The translations under genes were made by a program, and so were the position numbers. From Byssochlamys sp. IMV 00236 (Eukaryota; Ascomycota; Eurotiomycetes; Eurotiales; Thermoascaceae), in the NCBI GenBank assembly GCA_001931875.2, contig MSJH02000830.1:62001-126000 (forward strand): a stretch of DNA of 64,000 nucleotides, read 5' to 3'. Positions within the stretch are counted from its first letter, which is position 1, and every line of letters starts with the position of its first letter. This document shows positions 23,403 through 34,951 of the stretch, in pieces. The notes under the pieces were generated by a model. The model saw nothing but the letters and a program-made list of their open reading frames with translations, was not told where the DNA came from and did not search any database.

Positions 23403-24572
23403 TCATTTGATGGGACGATCATACCCTCCCTCGTCATTCTCCGCCATACTTAGAGCCCGACTCCTGATCCCGCTCAGATCACCGCTTCCGGTTCTCCTCA
23501 AGGCTTGTCGCATTGTCTCAACATTGACCTCTCCCCCGAAATTCCCGGATAGTGGACTATGCGGACTATGCGGAATCGGTAAAGGACTCGTAATGCCGCG
23601 ACTTGCACGGTTAGGTGATGTTTCCTGACCTTTGAGTGACGGTGATAAGCTAGTTGGAGGCGATGTACCGAACCCACGAGAGGAGACGGGAGAACGTGCG
23701 GGGGATGGAGAGCCATTCTGGGCGGCCAGGGCAGCTGATGCATTGCTCAACCCTACGATACGCGATGCATCCGAACTGCCGAATTGCTCATTGTTTTCAG
23801 CTTGTTCAGCATTGACAACGTCGGCAAAGGAAATGAAACTCAGGCGTTTAACATCGCTAGAGTCGAGTGCTCCATAAATGGATGCGGTATCTGCGACTTC
23901 ACCGGGACGTTGGCCTGCATCTTCATGCCAGGAGGAAGCAAGAGATTGGTCTGCAGTAGATGCTCCTGCGACAGCTAGAGCTGCTGGCTGGTGAGCATTG
24001 TGTGTAATAATCTCGACGGAATCCGGATCGAGGCGTTTGTCCGTAATTGCAACAGAAGAGGCTTCCAGGATGGGCGGTATATGGTTCTCAGTCATAATAT
24101 GTGAAGGGATCCCGGGAGAAGTTTGAGCTGGCATTATGTCTTCCTGAACATTACGTTCAAAGATCTGCGAGGCAGGTGAACGAAGGCGGGGAGATTTTGG
24201 TTCCATAGAGCGCCCCGGAGATGATGGGTGTGCATATGGATATCGAACTCGACTTGGCGAGGCAGATGAGCGGACAGGATCCAAGCGGCCAGAAGGTGAA
24301 GCAGGAATCATGTTATGAACCGATGAATTCGTGTCTGTCGTATATTGACCCTCGCTACCTGGTCGCTTCTCATCGCCTGCGTCACTAGGGCTTTGAGGAT
24401 ACGACTCTGTTCTTGAGCCAGTATCACGGTCACTGGCTTGCTTGTTTCCCGCAGAGAGTATCCCCTGACTCAATAGTGATTGTTTGGGAAGTGCTCGTTC
24501 TGAAGGGTGCATGGGGCTGGCCGTCGCAAGGGCCGAGGACTGCGTATCGTGCTGCTCCTCAACGGCTGACAT
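23403..24572 (-). CDS. Ser/Pro-rich, probably disordered protein of unknown function
   Basis: Single open frame of 389 residues starting MSAVEEQHDTQSS. I do not recognise the family. The composition is rich in Ser, Pro, Ala and Gly with many SP and TP dipeptides (for example 91-135 and 286-345), the pattern of a heavily CDK/MAPK-phosphorylated disordered protein. Two stretches look less random. Residues 233-263 (YGALDSSDVKRLSFISFADVV) contain KRLS, a basophilic-kinase type site. Residues 344-375 include FGGEVNVETMRQALRRTGSG and could form a short helix. There is no signal peptide or membrane segment. The long frame with coherent composition makes it likely to be real. Its upstream region is unusually long (about 1.5 kb). 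Confidence 0.75.
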   Translation of the reverse strand: MSAVEEQHDTQSSALATASPMHPSERALPKQSLLSQGILSAGNKQASDRDTGSRTESYPQSPSDAGDEKRPGSEGQYTTDTNSSVHNMIPASPSGRLDPVRSSASPSRVRYPYAHPSSPGRSMEPKSPRLRSPASQIFERNVQEDIMPAQTSPGIPSHIMTENHIPPILEASSVAITDKRLDPDSVEIITHNAHQPAALAVAGASTADQSLASSWHEDAGQRPGEVADTASIYGALDSSDVKRLSFISFADVVNAEQAENNEQFGSSDASRIVGLSNASAALAAQNGSPSPARSPVSSRGFGTSPPTSLSPSLKGQETSPNRASRGITSPLPIPHSPHSPLSGNFGGEVNVETMRQALRRTGSGDLSGIRSRALSMAENDEGGYDRPIK

Positions 24573-26054
24573 GCTGAAGTCGTGCTCCCGAGAGGTTAAC
24601 TCGAGATTCGCGATAAAAGGCCTGTAGTAGTTTCCTGCCTCGTGAACCTGTCAGCATCGCGCTGTTCTTCCACATTGTCGCATGGGAGCCATATTTGTAC
24701 AAGGGCGAAAATGACGGCCACCAAGACTTGAAGGGACAATTTACCAATATCCGCTGCAAAAAGAGGGTTACTTGTTGAACTCTGGCTGGTGCTGGTTAGC
24801 AGCTAGGTCTTGTATGAAGATACTGGATCGAGTGCTTAGACTTGGCTGATCCTAAGCCGACTAATAGATAAGGCGGGGTTGAGGGTATTCCACAAGGGAC
24901 GCAAAACCCGATAAACTGCAGTTTGCTAATACAACAATGATGATACAGGTAAGATCAATATTAATAGGAATCTGTTTCTGAGCGAGCTGGGAAGGGCGGA
25001 GTGTCTGCCCGATCGAAAAGGAGGCAGCGCGGATGTGATCATGGGGAGCGGCAAAGCGGGACCACGGAAAAGTAGATAAATCCAGGCAACCAGGAGCGCA
25101 ATTCGAACTGACAGGGGTAAACCATGCGCTCTCCTCTCTAGACGGGATGGTCTGCTTATCGAGATTCCAGAGATTTCTGCGCAGTTCGTGCTATAGTTAA
25201 TAAAAACAAATAAATAATAATAATAGTGGCTGCCGTACTTCTAAGAGAGCTTCGACTGCATGCGGAACCAACTCTGCGATGACAAGCGGAACGTTCTACG
25301 AGCCCAAGCAAGCCACTGTGGGTTATCCAGAGAAGATCTCGGTTTAGATACAACGGCAGGTACGTCACTTGGAGACGAATGCCTTAAAGATCAGCGCAGA
25401 TCCTCCAGAAATCAGGAGAGGGTGTATCTGATACTACCGAGGCTCTTGTTTGCCATATTGGAACTCGAAACGACAACCAGTTAATAGTAGTAGTACGATG
25501 TAGTACATAACTTACTGGTTAGCGGCAGTCAATAACAGTCCATAATTGTAATATATAGTAATATGTAATAATTACATCCATGATTAACTATTAGACAGCA
25601 ACCAGTGCTGATAATAACAAACAAATACATAAATACTGTATTTATTACCGCGAGACGCGTATTGGGCACGTGACCATAAGGCGGTCTGGGCAGTCAACGG
25701 ACCTTTTGCTTCCGTGCTCCGTCTCGCGGAAAACTCCTGGGCTTTGCTCGTCCAGAAGTGCCTCATAGTCGCCGATTCGACGACACAAGTCACTTGCACG
25801 TCCGCAGGTAACGTCGAATCTGATCCGAATTGGAGTTCTGGGACCCATCATCTTCTCTGATCTCCTCTTTGTTAAGGAAATCGGATGATGGAAAGTCATT
25901 GTTGCGACCCTTCCATCTGACCACCTGCATTGTTTCCATATTTTCTCCCAGCTCAAGGACAGAAGGACGAGCCGGTCTTCTTGCGACGTCTCTGCCATAT
26001 CTCTTTAACAGCCTTTCGATCTTTTCCAATTAACGGCATCTTAATTCTCCCATC
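24573..26054. other. Long divergent intergenic region
   Basis: About 1.5 kb between the Ser/Pro-rich gene (-) and mrpl20 (+). Part is AT-rich with scattered TAA/TAG-type short repeats (25200-25230 and 25480-25640). Short open frames on both strands (for example 25645-26029) have no family features. I see no supported gene. A 5' leader of the Ser/Pro-rich gene may occupy part of it. Confidence 0.5.
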
Positions 26055-26660
26055 ATGTCTACCTGCGCTGCGGCCCCGAAGCGGTCCTTTCTGAGACTAT
26101 CATTCCTTCTGCCTTCATGGAGCGAATCGAGCCCTCTGGTGTTCCGCCGGAATCAATCTTCCTACAGGCGGACTAAAGCGCGACTCCGCGTGAAGCCAGA
26201 TGCCTCCTTTGGCCCTTCGCAGGCTCAGCTGCATGAGCACGTCATCTATAATCCCCCGTCGAGCGCGCCATCGGTCTACCAAACACCTACAAAATTTCTG
26301 CCCGCAGATGATATTCGCAGAACTCTCCGTGCTGCCTCTCCCGTAGCAGAAACCAGAGAGACGGATCTACCACCGGTCTTCAAGGAGACCCCGGAGAAGA
26401 AGTACCACCTCACTCCCGCCGACATCGAAGAGATTCGGAAACTCCGTGCTAGCGACCCGATGACGTGGAGCAGATGGAAGCTTGCTCGACGCTTCGACTG
26501 CTCCCCGCTCTTCATTGCAATGGTGTGCGAAGCCAGCCCTCAGAAGAAGGAGATCCAGAAGCAGGTACTGCAAGCAGTACAGTCGCGGTGGGGTACGAAG
26601 CGGCGGATTGCAAGAGAAGACCGAGAGTTGCGCAAGGAAACCTGGGGAAGGGATGAATAA
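26055..26660 (+). CDS. mrpl20: Mitochondrial large-subunit ribosomal protein L20 (mL58)
   Basis: Component of the fungal mitochondrial 54S ribosomal subunit, 201 residues in one exon. The N-terminus is a typical presequence, rich in Ser, Arg and hydrophobic residues (MSTCAAAPKRSFLRLSFLLP), followed by FRRNQSSYRRTKARLRVKP. The family core is KKYHLTPADIEEIRKLRASD, then MTWSRWKLARRFDCSPLFIAMV. The tail ends with a basic helix (WGTKRRIAREDRELRKETWG). The start is the first ATG of the frame. It is divergent from the Ser/Pro-rich gene. Confidence 0.93.
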   Translation: MSTCAAAPKRSFLRLSFLLPSWSESSPLVFRRNQSSYRRTKARLRVKPDASFGPSQAQLHEHVIYNPPSSAPSVYQTPTKFLPADDIRRTLRAASPVAETRETDLPPVFKETPEKKYHLTPADIEEIRKLRASDPMTWSRWKLARRFDCSPLFIAMVCEASPQKKEIQKQVLQAVQSRWGTKRRIAREDRELRKETWGRDE

Positions 26661-27361
26661 CGGTGAAATGACCAATGTTGGTTGCGTCTTCTCCAATTCA
26701 TTTTCGGTGCTGTGCATCAGGATGCGAGACGGTTGCCAAGGCGTATGTGTCGACCTGGATTCTCTGCATGATTACGCTGGCCGGACGGGGTGGACCACGG
26801 CACACGCGAATGGAATGGACATGTATCTGAATCAATTCATGGCTATACAGCATTGTACACTATTATATTTCCTCATCCTCTTTCTCACTGTATTAGAAGA
26901 GCCTTGTGTGTTTAGAACCAAAAACAAAAAATCAAATCATGTCTATGAATACGTTGATAGTTAATAATACCCGACTTGCTCCAAATTTTATCCAGCACAA
27001 ATACTATGATTACGTGGGATTGTAACTAACCAACTAGTGGTATGTTGTATCTCTGGCTCGCGTGTCGTACGGCGCAACCGTCGGGAATCGCGATGCAACT
27101 CTAGGAATTAACGTAATAAGTAGTCGCCCAAAGAAAAGGCCCTCTTCTTATTCGCCCAAATCTGCGACCCCTCTATCGGTATCGATTCCAATGCTCCCCG
27201 CTCTGTCCCTCCGTCGCATTTCAGCATCGTTTCCTAGGTGCAGACAAATTTCTTCGTCTTCACCTACACTTGGGCTTCCTTGCGTGTTGAAGTCTTTCAT
27301 TCCCAGATCGTCTCAGACAACCCCTCGTCGATTCTTCTACGGACATATTGACGACCGCAAA
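26661..27361. other. Intergenic region and 5' leader of the Dug1-type peptidase gene
   Basis: About 700 bases. The last part, from 27191, is in frame with the downstream peptidase and may encode a presequence (see findings). A four-codon upstream open frame (ATG at 27093, stop at 27102-27104) lies before it. Confidence 0.5.
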
Positions 27362-29063
27362 ATGGCGCCGCAGTTGGAGCCTTTTTTCAAGGAGTAAGCA
27401 AGCTCTCTGTGCTTCTGGGAGCCAGTCAGAACTTCAGAAACTGACCCTGGTGTGCTTTCGATTAGGGTGGACCAGCAGTCTGAGTCTTTTATTGACCGTA
27501 TGTACCTTTTCCATGGCCTGTTTGTGCTCTTTTGGGCTTTTGAAGAGTGAAACTGAGCTTCTGCTGCGATCAAGGTCTTCGCAAGGCTGTTGCGATTCCA
27601 TCCGTCTCTGCTCAGGATGAGAACCGAAAGGATGTCTTCAAGGTGAGTTCCATCTGGTTGCCGATTTTAAGCTGCAGTCGTCTGATGTGGTTGCTACTTT
27701 AGATGGCCGATTTCCTCGCTTCTGAGCTGGAAGCTCTCGGAGCTGAAGTGCACAAAAGACCACTAGGAAAGCAGCCCGGTAAGGAGCATCTCGATCTGCC
27801 GCCTGTTGTCATTGCCCGATATGGAAACGACAAGAACAAGCGGACGATCTTGGTGTACGGCCACTATGACGTCCAACCGGCTTTGAAGGAAGATGGATGG
27901 GCTACTGAGCCTTTCACCCTTAGCATTGACGATAAGGGAAGAATGTACGGTCGTGGTGCTACGGATGACAAGGGACCTGTCCTGGGCTGGTTGAACGTTA
28001 TCGAAGCTCACAAGAAGGCTGGCGTCGAGTTCCCTGTGAACTTGCTATGCTGCTTTGAGGGAATGGAGGAATACGGCTCCGAAGGGTTGGACGAGTTCAT
28101 CCAGGCTGAGAGCAAGGGATTCTTCAAGGACGCAGATGCCGTCTGTATCTCCGACAACTACTGGCTGGGAACTGAAAAGCCCTGCCTAACCTATGGTCTG
28201 CGAGGCTGCAACTACTACTCTGTCAGCGTCTCTGGTCCTGCTCAGGATTTGCACAGCGGTGTATTCGGTGGATCTGCACACGAACCCATGACAGACCTGG
28301 TCAACATTCTGTCGAAGTTGGTCGATTCTCAGGGAAACATCTTGATTCCAGGTCTCATGGATCTTGTTGCCCCTCTGACAGAGGAGGAGAAGACGCTCTA
28401 CGGTGGAATCAGCTACAAAATGGAAGACCTTCACGAGTCGCTGGGCAGTGAAACCAGCATTCATCCCACCAAGGAGAGGACTCTGATGGCTCGATGGAGA
28501 TATCCTTCTCTGTCTATTCACGGTATCGAAGGTGCATACTCCGCACCTGGTGCCAAAACAGTTATTCCGGCCAAGGTTATCGGCAAGTTTTCCATCAGAA
28601 CCGTGCCCAACATGGAGAGCGCGGATGTGAACAAATTGGTGTTCGATTATATCAAGGCAGAATTTGCCAAGCTGAACACGAAGAACAAGCTGGATGTCTG
28701 GCTCCAGCACGACGGCAAGTGGTGGGTTGCTAGCCCGAAGCACTGGAACTTCACAGCTGCCAGTAAGGCTGTGAAGCAAGTTTTCGGAGTCGAGCCCGAT
28801 ATGACTCGTGAGGGTGGAAGGTTTGTAGCCTACTGAATCCTTTGTGCAAAGGACTAAAGAAAGCTAACTGTGGTGATAGTATTCCTGTCACATTGACTTT
28901 CGAGCAGGCAACGGGCAAGAACGTGTTGCTTTTGCCGATGGGCAGCTCCACGGATGCTGCTCACTCTATCAACGAGAAGCTCGACAAGCGAAACTATATC
29001 GAGGGAACGAAGCTGCTGGGAGCTTATCTTCACTATGTCGCGGAGGAGCCCATTGTTAACTAA
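27362..29063 (+). CDS. dug1: Cys-Gly metallodipeptidase, Dug1/CNDP type (M20 family)
   Basis: Metal-dependent dipeptidase that in yeast splits Cys-Gly during glutathione breakdown. Five exons: 27362-27393, 27466-27497, 27575-27642, 27703-28820 and 28880-29063; 477 residues from the ATG in [11 protein letters not shown] (context AAAATGGC). M20 metal and catalytic motifs are present: [40 protein letters not shown], the [11 protein letters not shown]sp region, and the C-terminal His in [18 protein letters not shown]. The lid domain contains [15 protein letters not shown]. An in-frame upstream ATG at 27191 would add 57 residues resembling a mitochondrial presequence, with no stop between the two starts. 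Confidence 0.95.
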
Positions 29064-29692
29064 GAGAATCTCGAAGAGGGGCGTTTATTCAAGCGCTTCA
29101 AGCAAGTCAGCGTCGTACAACTGCAAGCACGGCTTTGATGATTTCTCTCAGTGCTGTTCCTTCTCCATCCTAAGAAGTCGTGGAACTTATTATCGGAGAC
29201 AGAGAGATTCGTAATACATAAAAGGATATCGGAGAAGAAACACGTCGAGTTCACTAGGAGTGTATCAAGGATCATGTGGTGCACGAAATTAGCCAAATAT
29301 CCACTTGGGTACTCTCATATGGGTAGTTATGGTATTATCTATGTCAATGAACAGAGAAAAATAAACCTCTATCCGTGCTCCATCGTGATATGATGATTGT
29401 AACGGGGGTTAGCTGTATTCTGCTTACTGGTCTGAAGAGGATCGATAGCGGTAGTACAGTTACTAGTAGTATGTAATTATTCACTACCAGATCACTACCG
29501 TAATAGGCAATAATTAAACTGTTCGCGGTGGTGGAGTCGCGCCAAGATTCGGGTCGCTTGCCCTACCGGCGACGCGCTACAACGCGCCGACAATAATGTG
29601 TCTGTCGATGCGGTTCAACGACACATGAGGTATTACTTTTTCCAAAGTGTTCTATTTCCCCTCACGTGTTAAATCGACGATGCGATTATGCG
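29064..29692. other. Intergenic region between dug1 and smc6
   Basis: About 630 bases with the dug1 3' end and smc6 promoter. No gene or repeat recognised. Confidence 0.55.
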
Positions 29693-32600
29693 ATGGCTCC
29701 TACCAAGCGTTCACGGGCCCTGTCGGATTCTGCAGAGTCAGATGAAGAAACCAGCACACCCGCTGGTATAGAATCAGTGCGTACGACCGATGCGACGTGG
29801 CATACTACTTTCTGACTTATACAGAGAAAACGAAGCAGAATTTCAGACACCAGTGATACCGCGCGCGTCGACTCCGATGAAAGCGATCAAGGCTGGCAAG
29901 AGCAGACCGATTCGTACATCACCGAGGCCCTCGACAACGAAAACGAACTTGAAGTACGAGCGACACAGATCATCCAGGAGAAATATGCCTTCGCCAGCGA
30001 CGAGCCCAATGTGCCCGCTGATCATGGCATACTTGAACGCGTCGAGTGCTATAATTTCATGTGTCATGAACATTTCTATGTCGAACTTGGACCCCTTATC
30101 AATTTCATTGTCGGAAAAAACGGAAGCGGCAAAAGCGCAGTACTTACAGCTATCACGCTTTGTCTGGGAGGAAAAGCGTCTGCCACGAATCGAGGTCAAA
30201 GCTTGAAGAGCTTCATAAAAGAAGGAAAGGAGTGAGTGTCACTGTCTTCCTCAGGATGGAGTTTTGGGGTTCTGACAAGTATGCTATAAAAGATCAGCGA
30301 CCATCATCGTTCGAATCAAAAACCAGGGCGATGGTGCCTATATGCCCCAAGAGTATGGAAAGTCTATCATAGTCGAACGGCACTTCACACGAAGTGGAAC
30401 AAGCGGCTTCAAGCTGAAGAGCGACAGCGGACGGATAGTGTCGACGAAAAAGATCGAACTAGATGCAATAACGGACTTCTTCAATCTGCAGATCGATAAT
30501 CCTATGAATGTGCTGTCTCAGGATATGGCTCGGCAGTTCCTTAGCACGTCTAGCCCCGCTGATAAATACAAGTTCTTTGTGAAGGGAGTTCAGCTACAAC
30601 AACTGGATCAGGACTATCGGCTGATCGAGGAATCGATCGATCAAATTGAGGATAAACTGCGCAGTCGCCTGGATGATATCAAAATTCTCGAGCAGAGGAG
30701 AGATGTGGCGAAACGGCGACTAGAGATGTCTGATCAACATGCTTCTCTCAGAGATCGAGTCAGGGTGCTCCGAAGGCAGATGGCGTGGGCCCAAGTTGAG
30801 GAGCAAGAGAGGGTGAGGCACAGATCAACCTGTCTGTTCATGAACGCAATCCTGACCACAATTGCAGATTCGGGATTCTATCGACGAGCAGCTCGTTCAA
30901 GCCGACCAAAAGATCTCAGCAGCTGAGACGGATGTATCCCGCGCGGATGCTCTGTTTCAAGAAGCAGAGAGAGAGTCAGAAGTCGCTGCCGAAGTCGTTA
31001 GACAAGCCCAAGGAGAAGTTGAGCGGGCGCAGGACGAGAAAAAGGAGACAAAATCTCGCCTTGATGAAGAAATGAGCGAGCGCTATGACTTACAAGTTTG
31101 TTCTGACGATCCTAAAGTGATAGTTATCAGACCTCTAATTACGCTCTCTTAGGCCCAACAACGCACAATACGTGAATGTCTCAAGACGGCAGAGTCTAGA
31201 ATAAAGGAGCTCAACGAGGATATTGCCAAGGAGAATCAGCGACTCGCGGACATCAGTGGAGGGAGTTACACGCGCATGCAAACTGAACTGGAGCAGAAAC
31301 AGGAAGAGGCTTCCGAAGCCCGCAAGCAATACGAGGAGCACCAGAAAGACACAAATCGCGTAAAAGATAACATAAAAAACGCTGAAGAAGACCACAATTC
31401 CAAGATCGCACCCGTTGAGAAGGTAAAATCGGATATTGAGCAAGCAGAAAATGTACTGCGCAGTCTAACAAAGGACCGCGGCACACAAGACGCTGGATTC
31501 GATCCAAAGTTGCCGATGCTTCTCAGAGCAATCCGGAACGACAATTCTTTTAGCAAACAGCCAGTGGGACCAATTGGCCACCATGTGAGACTACTAAAGC
31601 CAAAATGGTCATCGATCTTGGAAACGTCTTTTGGCGCTACGTTGACTAGTTTTGTGGTTACGTCCAAGCGTGACATGAATATCCTTTCGAACATCATGAA
31701 GAGGGTCAAATGGTATGTGCACCTTTTGTTTCCATCAACAAAGCTTCCTTCTTTCTCACGAGAGTCCAGTGAACTTCCCATATTCATCGGAAGTGAAGGT
31801 TATATCGACACCTCAGAACATGAACCGGATGCGCAGTTCGATACGGCTCTTAGGGTTCTTGAAGTATGCTGTGCATGATGTCCATATAGTATCCGGACCG
31901 ACTGACATTAGTACTAGATTGACAACGACCTGGTCCGCAGACAGCTGATTATCAACCACGGTATAGAGCAAATGCTGCTCATTGAGAAGCTGGAGGAGGC
32001 TTCCTCAGTGCTTTTCGATGGCCAGCGGCCAAAAAACGTTAAGCGATGTTACTGTATTGATCCAAACGACAGGAGACGTGGAATTCATCTCTCGTATAGT
32101 CGATCAGGAGACCCCAGCCAGACACCCGTTGCAGCCTATACGGGACGATCACGAATGAGAACAGATAGTGAGACACAAATCAGGTGCGCTCTCATTACCC
32201 TTGCCCCCCGCGGTCGATCATATTTTAATTAACAAGCTGTAGGATGCAAAAGGAAATCATTGATGATCTTAAGCGCCAGCTATCAGATCTCCAAAACCAT
32301 GCTCGTGCTGCGCGGTCTCATCTTGAAAGCTGCAAGCAGGCTCTGGTGAGGCATGAGAGGAAGGAAAAAGACCTTCAGATTGCTATTCAGAGACTTGAGG
32401 ACCAGGTTGAAGAGCTTCGAGATGACCTCGAAAGGGAGGCGGTCGACGCTCCTCGTCTGGACGTCCTTAAAGGCGAGCTTCATGAGGCGGAGGAAGAGAA
32501 ACAACTGAACGAGGGGTCGTATGCTGATAGTGTCAAAGCTATGGATGCGATCATGGACAAACTAAAAAAGACGAGGAGAGAGATAAACGCCAAGGACGCC

Positions 32601-33847
32601 GAAATCGCCAGCCTGGAAGAGCAGCTTCGCATTGCCCAGAGTGAGGAGGCGAAGGTGCAAGACAAACGCAGACGTGCTCTTGGGGATAAAAATGCTGCAA
32701 TTGGACGGGTCGAGGATGCAAAGCAAGACAAAGCCAGGATTCAACACAAGAGAGAACAAATCGAGGCTCGAATCATTGATTATAATGAGAAAGCCAGTAT
32801 GGTGTCTCCGCGAGTTCCGGTTGATGAAGGCGAGACTCCGAACAGTCTTGACGAGAAACTTGACCGACTCTACAAGGATCTCCAGCGTTTTAATGATCAG
32901 TAAGTCCATCATGATCACCAGCTTTTCTTGTTCTGACATAGTCTAGGATGGGCGCTTCCCGGGAGGAGATTGCTGCGGAAGCTATGAAGGCAAACAACGC
33001 CTACGATCAGGCCAAGCGCCAGGTTACCGAATTCAGGACACTTGCAGATGTAAGCGAAGATGATTCTGCGCATCTTCAATGCGAATCAACTGACTTAGAG
33101 CCTTGTTCAGATCTTCAAGAACACCCTTCGACATCGTAAGAAGAGATGGGCGCTATTCCGGGCACACATTTCATCGCGGGCTAAAGCGCAATTCACATAT
33201 CTTCTGAGTGAGAGGAGTTTCCGTGGACGGCTCTTGGCAGATCATGAAGGAAAGCTTCTGGACCTCCAAGTAAGCAATATGGGCTATAGAACCTGTCCAT
33301 CCTGGATGCCGTTTCTGATAACTTCATAGGTCGAGCCAGATATCACGAAAGACAGCGCTGGAAGAGGCGCGAAGACTCTTTCCGGCGGTGAGAAATCATT
33401 TTCTCAGGTCTGCCTTCTGCTATCGCTGTGGGAAGCAATGGGATCACCCATCCGTTGCCTTGATGAGTTGTATGTACATACTAATGAACCGGGCGATGGT
33501 ATCCTTATGCTAATTTCTGGTAGTGACGTGTACATGGATTCGGTTAACCGGAAAATGGCCATCGATATGCTTGTATGTCTTCCTAACTTGAGTCCGCAAT
33601 GTGCTACTGGCTAACGAAGGCGTGACTAGATGCTGGCCGCGAGAAGGTCGATTGGACGACAGTTTATCCTCATCACACCAGGTTCAAGAGCTGAGATCAG
33701 TCTTGCTCCCGATGTACGCGTGAAAGAGTAAGCCTTTAATCCTACCCCAGTGACACTTAATAAGCCAGGAGTCTGTTATCTAACTGTTGTCATAGACTCG
33801 CAGAACCTCAGAGAGGCCAGAGGACCTTGTCGTTTCGCCAGAACTGA
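29693..33847 (+). CDS. smc6: Structural maintenance of chromosomes protein 6 (Smc5/6 complex)
   Basis: ATPase arm of the Smc5/6 complex, acting in recombinational repair and chromosome segregation. Fourteen exons: 29693-29776, 29825-30231, 30293-30812, 30868-31095, 31153-31712, 31770-31863, 31918-32183, 32243-32899, 32947-33049, 33111-33269, 33330-33469, 33524-33572, 33630-33727 and 33796-33847; 1138 residues. Walker A is at 125-132 (GKNGSGKS) after VECYNFMCHEHFYVELGPLINFIV. Long coiled coils flank a hinge near the middle (residues about 460-600). The C-terminal head has the ABC signature LSGGEKSFSQV and Walker B CLDEFDVYMDSVNR. It ends RGQRTLSFRQN. Intron 5 (31713-31769) is a multiple of three with no in-frame stop, but splicing it restores the family spacing (VKCELPIFIG). 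Confidence 0.95.
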
Positions 33848-34951
33848 GTAATTCATTGTACTGTACAAAGATAATACTTAGTCGATGTAACATATGTTCA
33901 TGATTTATGGGTTCATCAATGCCAGTGTCATTGAATGTATGCTTTAGAGGGATATCTAGGAAACAAAGAAGAAGGAGAAGCGGCACTAATCTTCTATGAC
34001 TAGGTAGGTAGGCACTTGAGAGGGTTGTTGAGGCTCTGCGTTGGCGGCTGAGATATGTATGTACTGTATATAGAAATCGAAGCCAGCCAGATCAGCCAGC
34101 TGAACAAATGATTTTGAATTGCATGTTCACTCTTTCTATTGCTACCGTATTAGCAAACTGTTGATCAACTGATATATTATTGATACATTGATATTATTAC
34201 TATTTGATCACACCATGAAGCCCTAAGGGCAAGCTAAAGCCTGCTGGATTACCTCAGCCAGACCCGCTGGGTCACGCCGCATGGGTAGGTAAAAGCGGCA
34301 AGAGTTCCCGACTGGGACCCATCCGACCTTACACAGTAACTATTCGTTATTCCAACCCGACGACCTGCCATCGACCATTATTGTCTTTCACGCTCGCCTT
34401 GCTCATATCCTCACACGAACCAGCAGCTGCGCGCTGATACATTATCCGAATCGACGTTTTTACGACAGCGCTCGATCTTCATAAACCTCTTTTTCCCACC
34501 CTTCTACTCCACCCAGCCTTTTTCTCTCAAGACTGGCAACGAAGTCCTCTCTCCCTTCTATCTTATTCACCCCTTGATACTTGGAGCATCTCTCGACTTC
34601 TCGAGTCTTCTCTGCACCCACTTGGACTACACTGGAAACCGGGATCATTTCTTTGAAGTTTCACTCGGTTGCTTCCTACCAGACTCTGGTTGACCGGTCG
34701 AGGGTGAGCGTTTTTCCCGACCCAGGCGACAAGGCCGATTTATTCACATATATCTCAGACATTCTACTCATCTAACGCCACCGGAATACTCCTTTGCGCG
34801 ACTTGTCTCTGTGGACGTATTTTTACATATCCTCGTCCAGATATTCACTAGCTAGCTCAACTGGCCTCCCGGAAACCATCCGATATAACGCTATAAAGAC
34901 CTTTTGAAACTTGCCTTCCTCGCTCGTCTTGCTGCCAGCCAGCTTTTCACA
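33848..34951. other. Intergenic region and long ATG-free leader of dhh1
   Basis: The first part holds the smc6 3' end. From 34284 to the dhh1 start codon at 34952 there is not one ATG on the plus strand over 668 bases, and much of the stretch is pyrimidine-rich. This fits a long 5' untranslated region. No gene is seen. Confidence 0.6.

Noticed and set aside
25645..26029. Minus-strand frames upstream of mrpl20
   Set aside because: No family pattern. They lie in the long divergent spacer.
34220..34300. Possible tRNA-like stem near 34.2 kb
   Set aside because: Some complementary words are present, but there is no convincing B box, T loop or acceptor pairing. No tRNA could be supported anywhere in the window.
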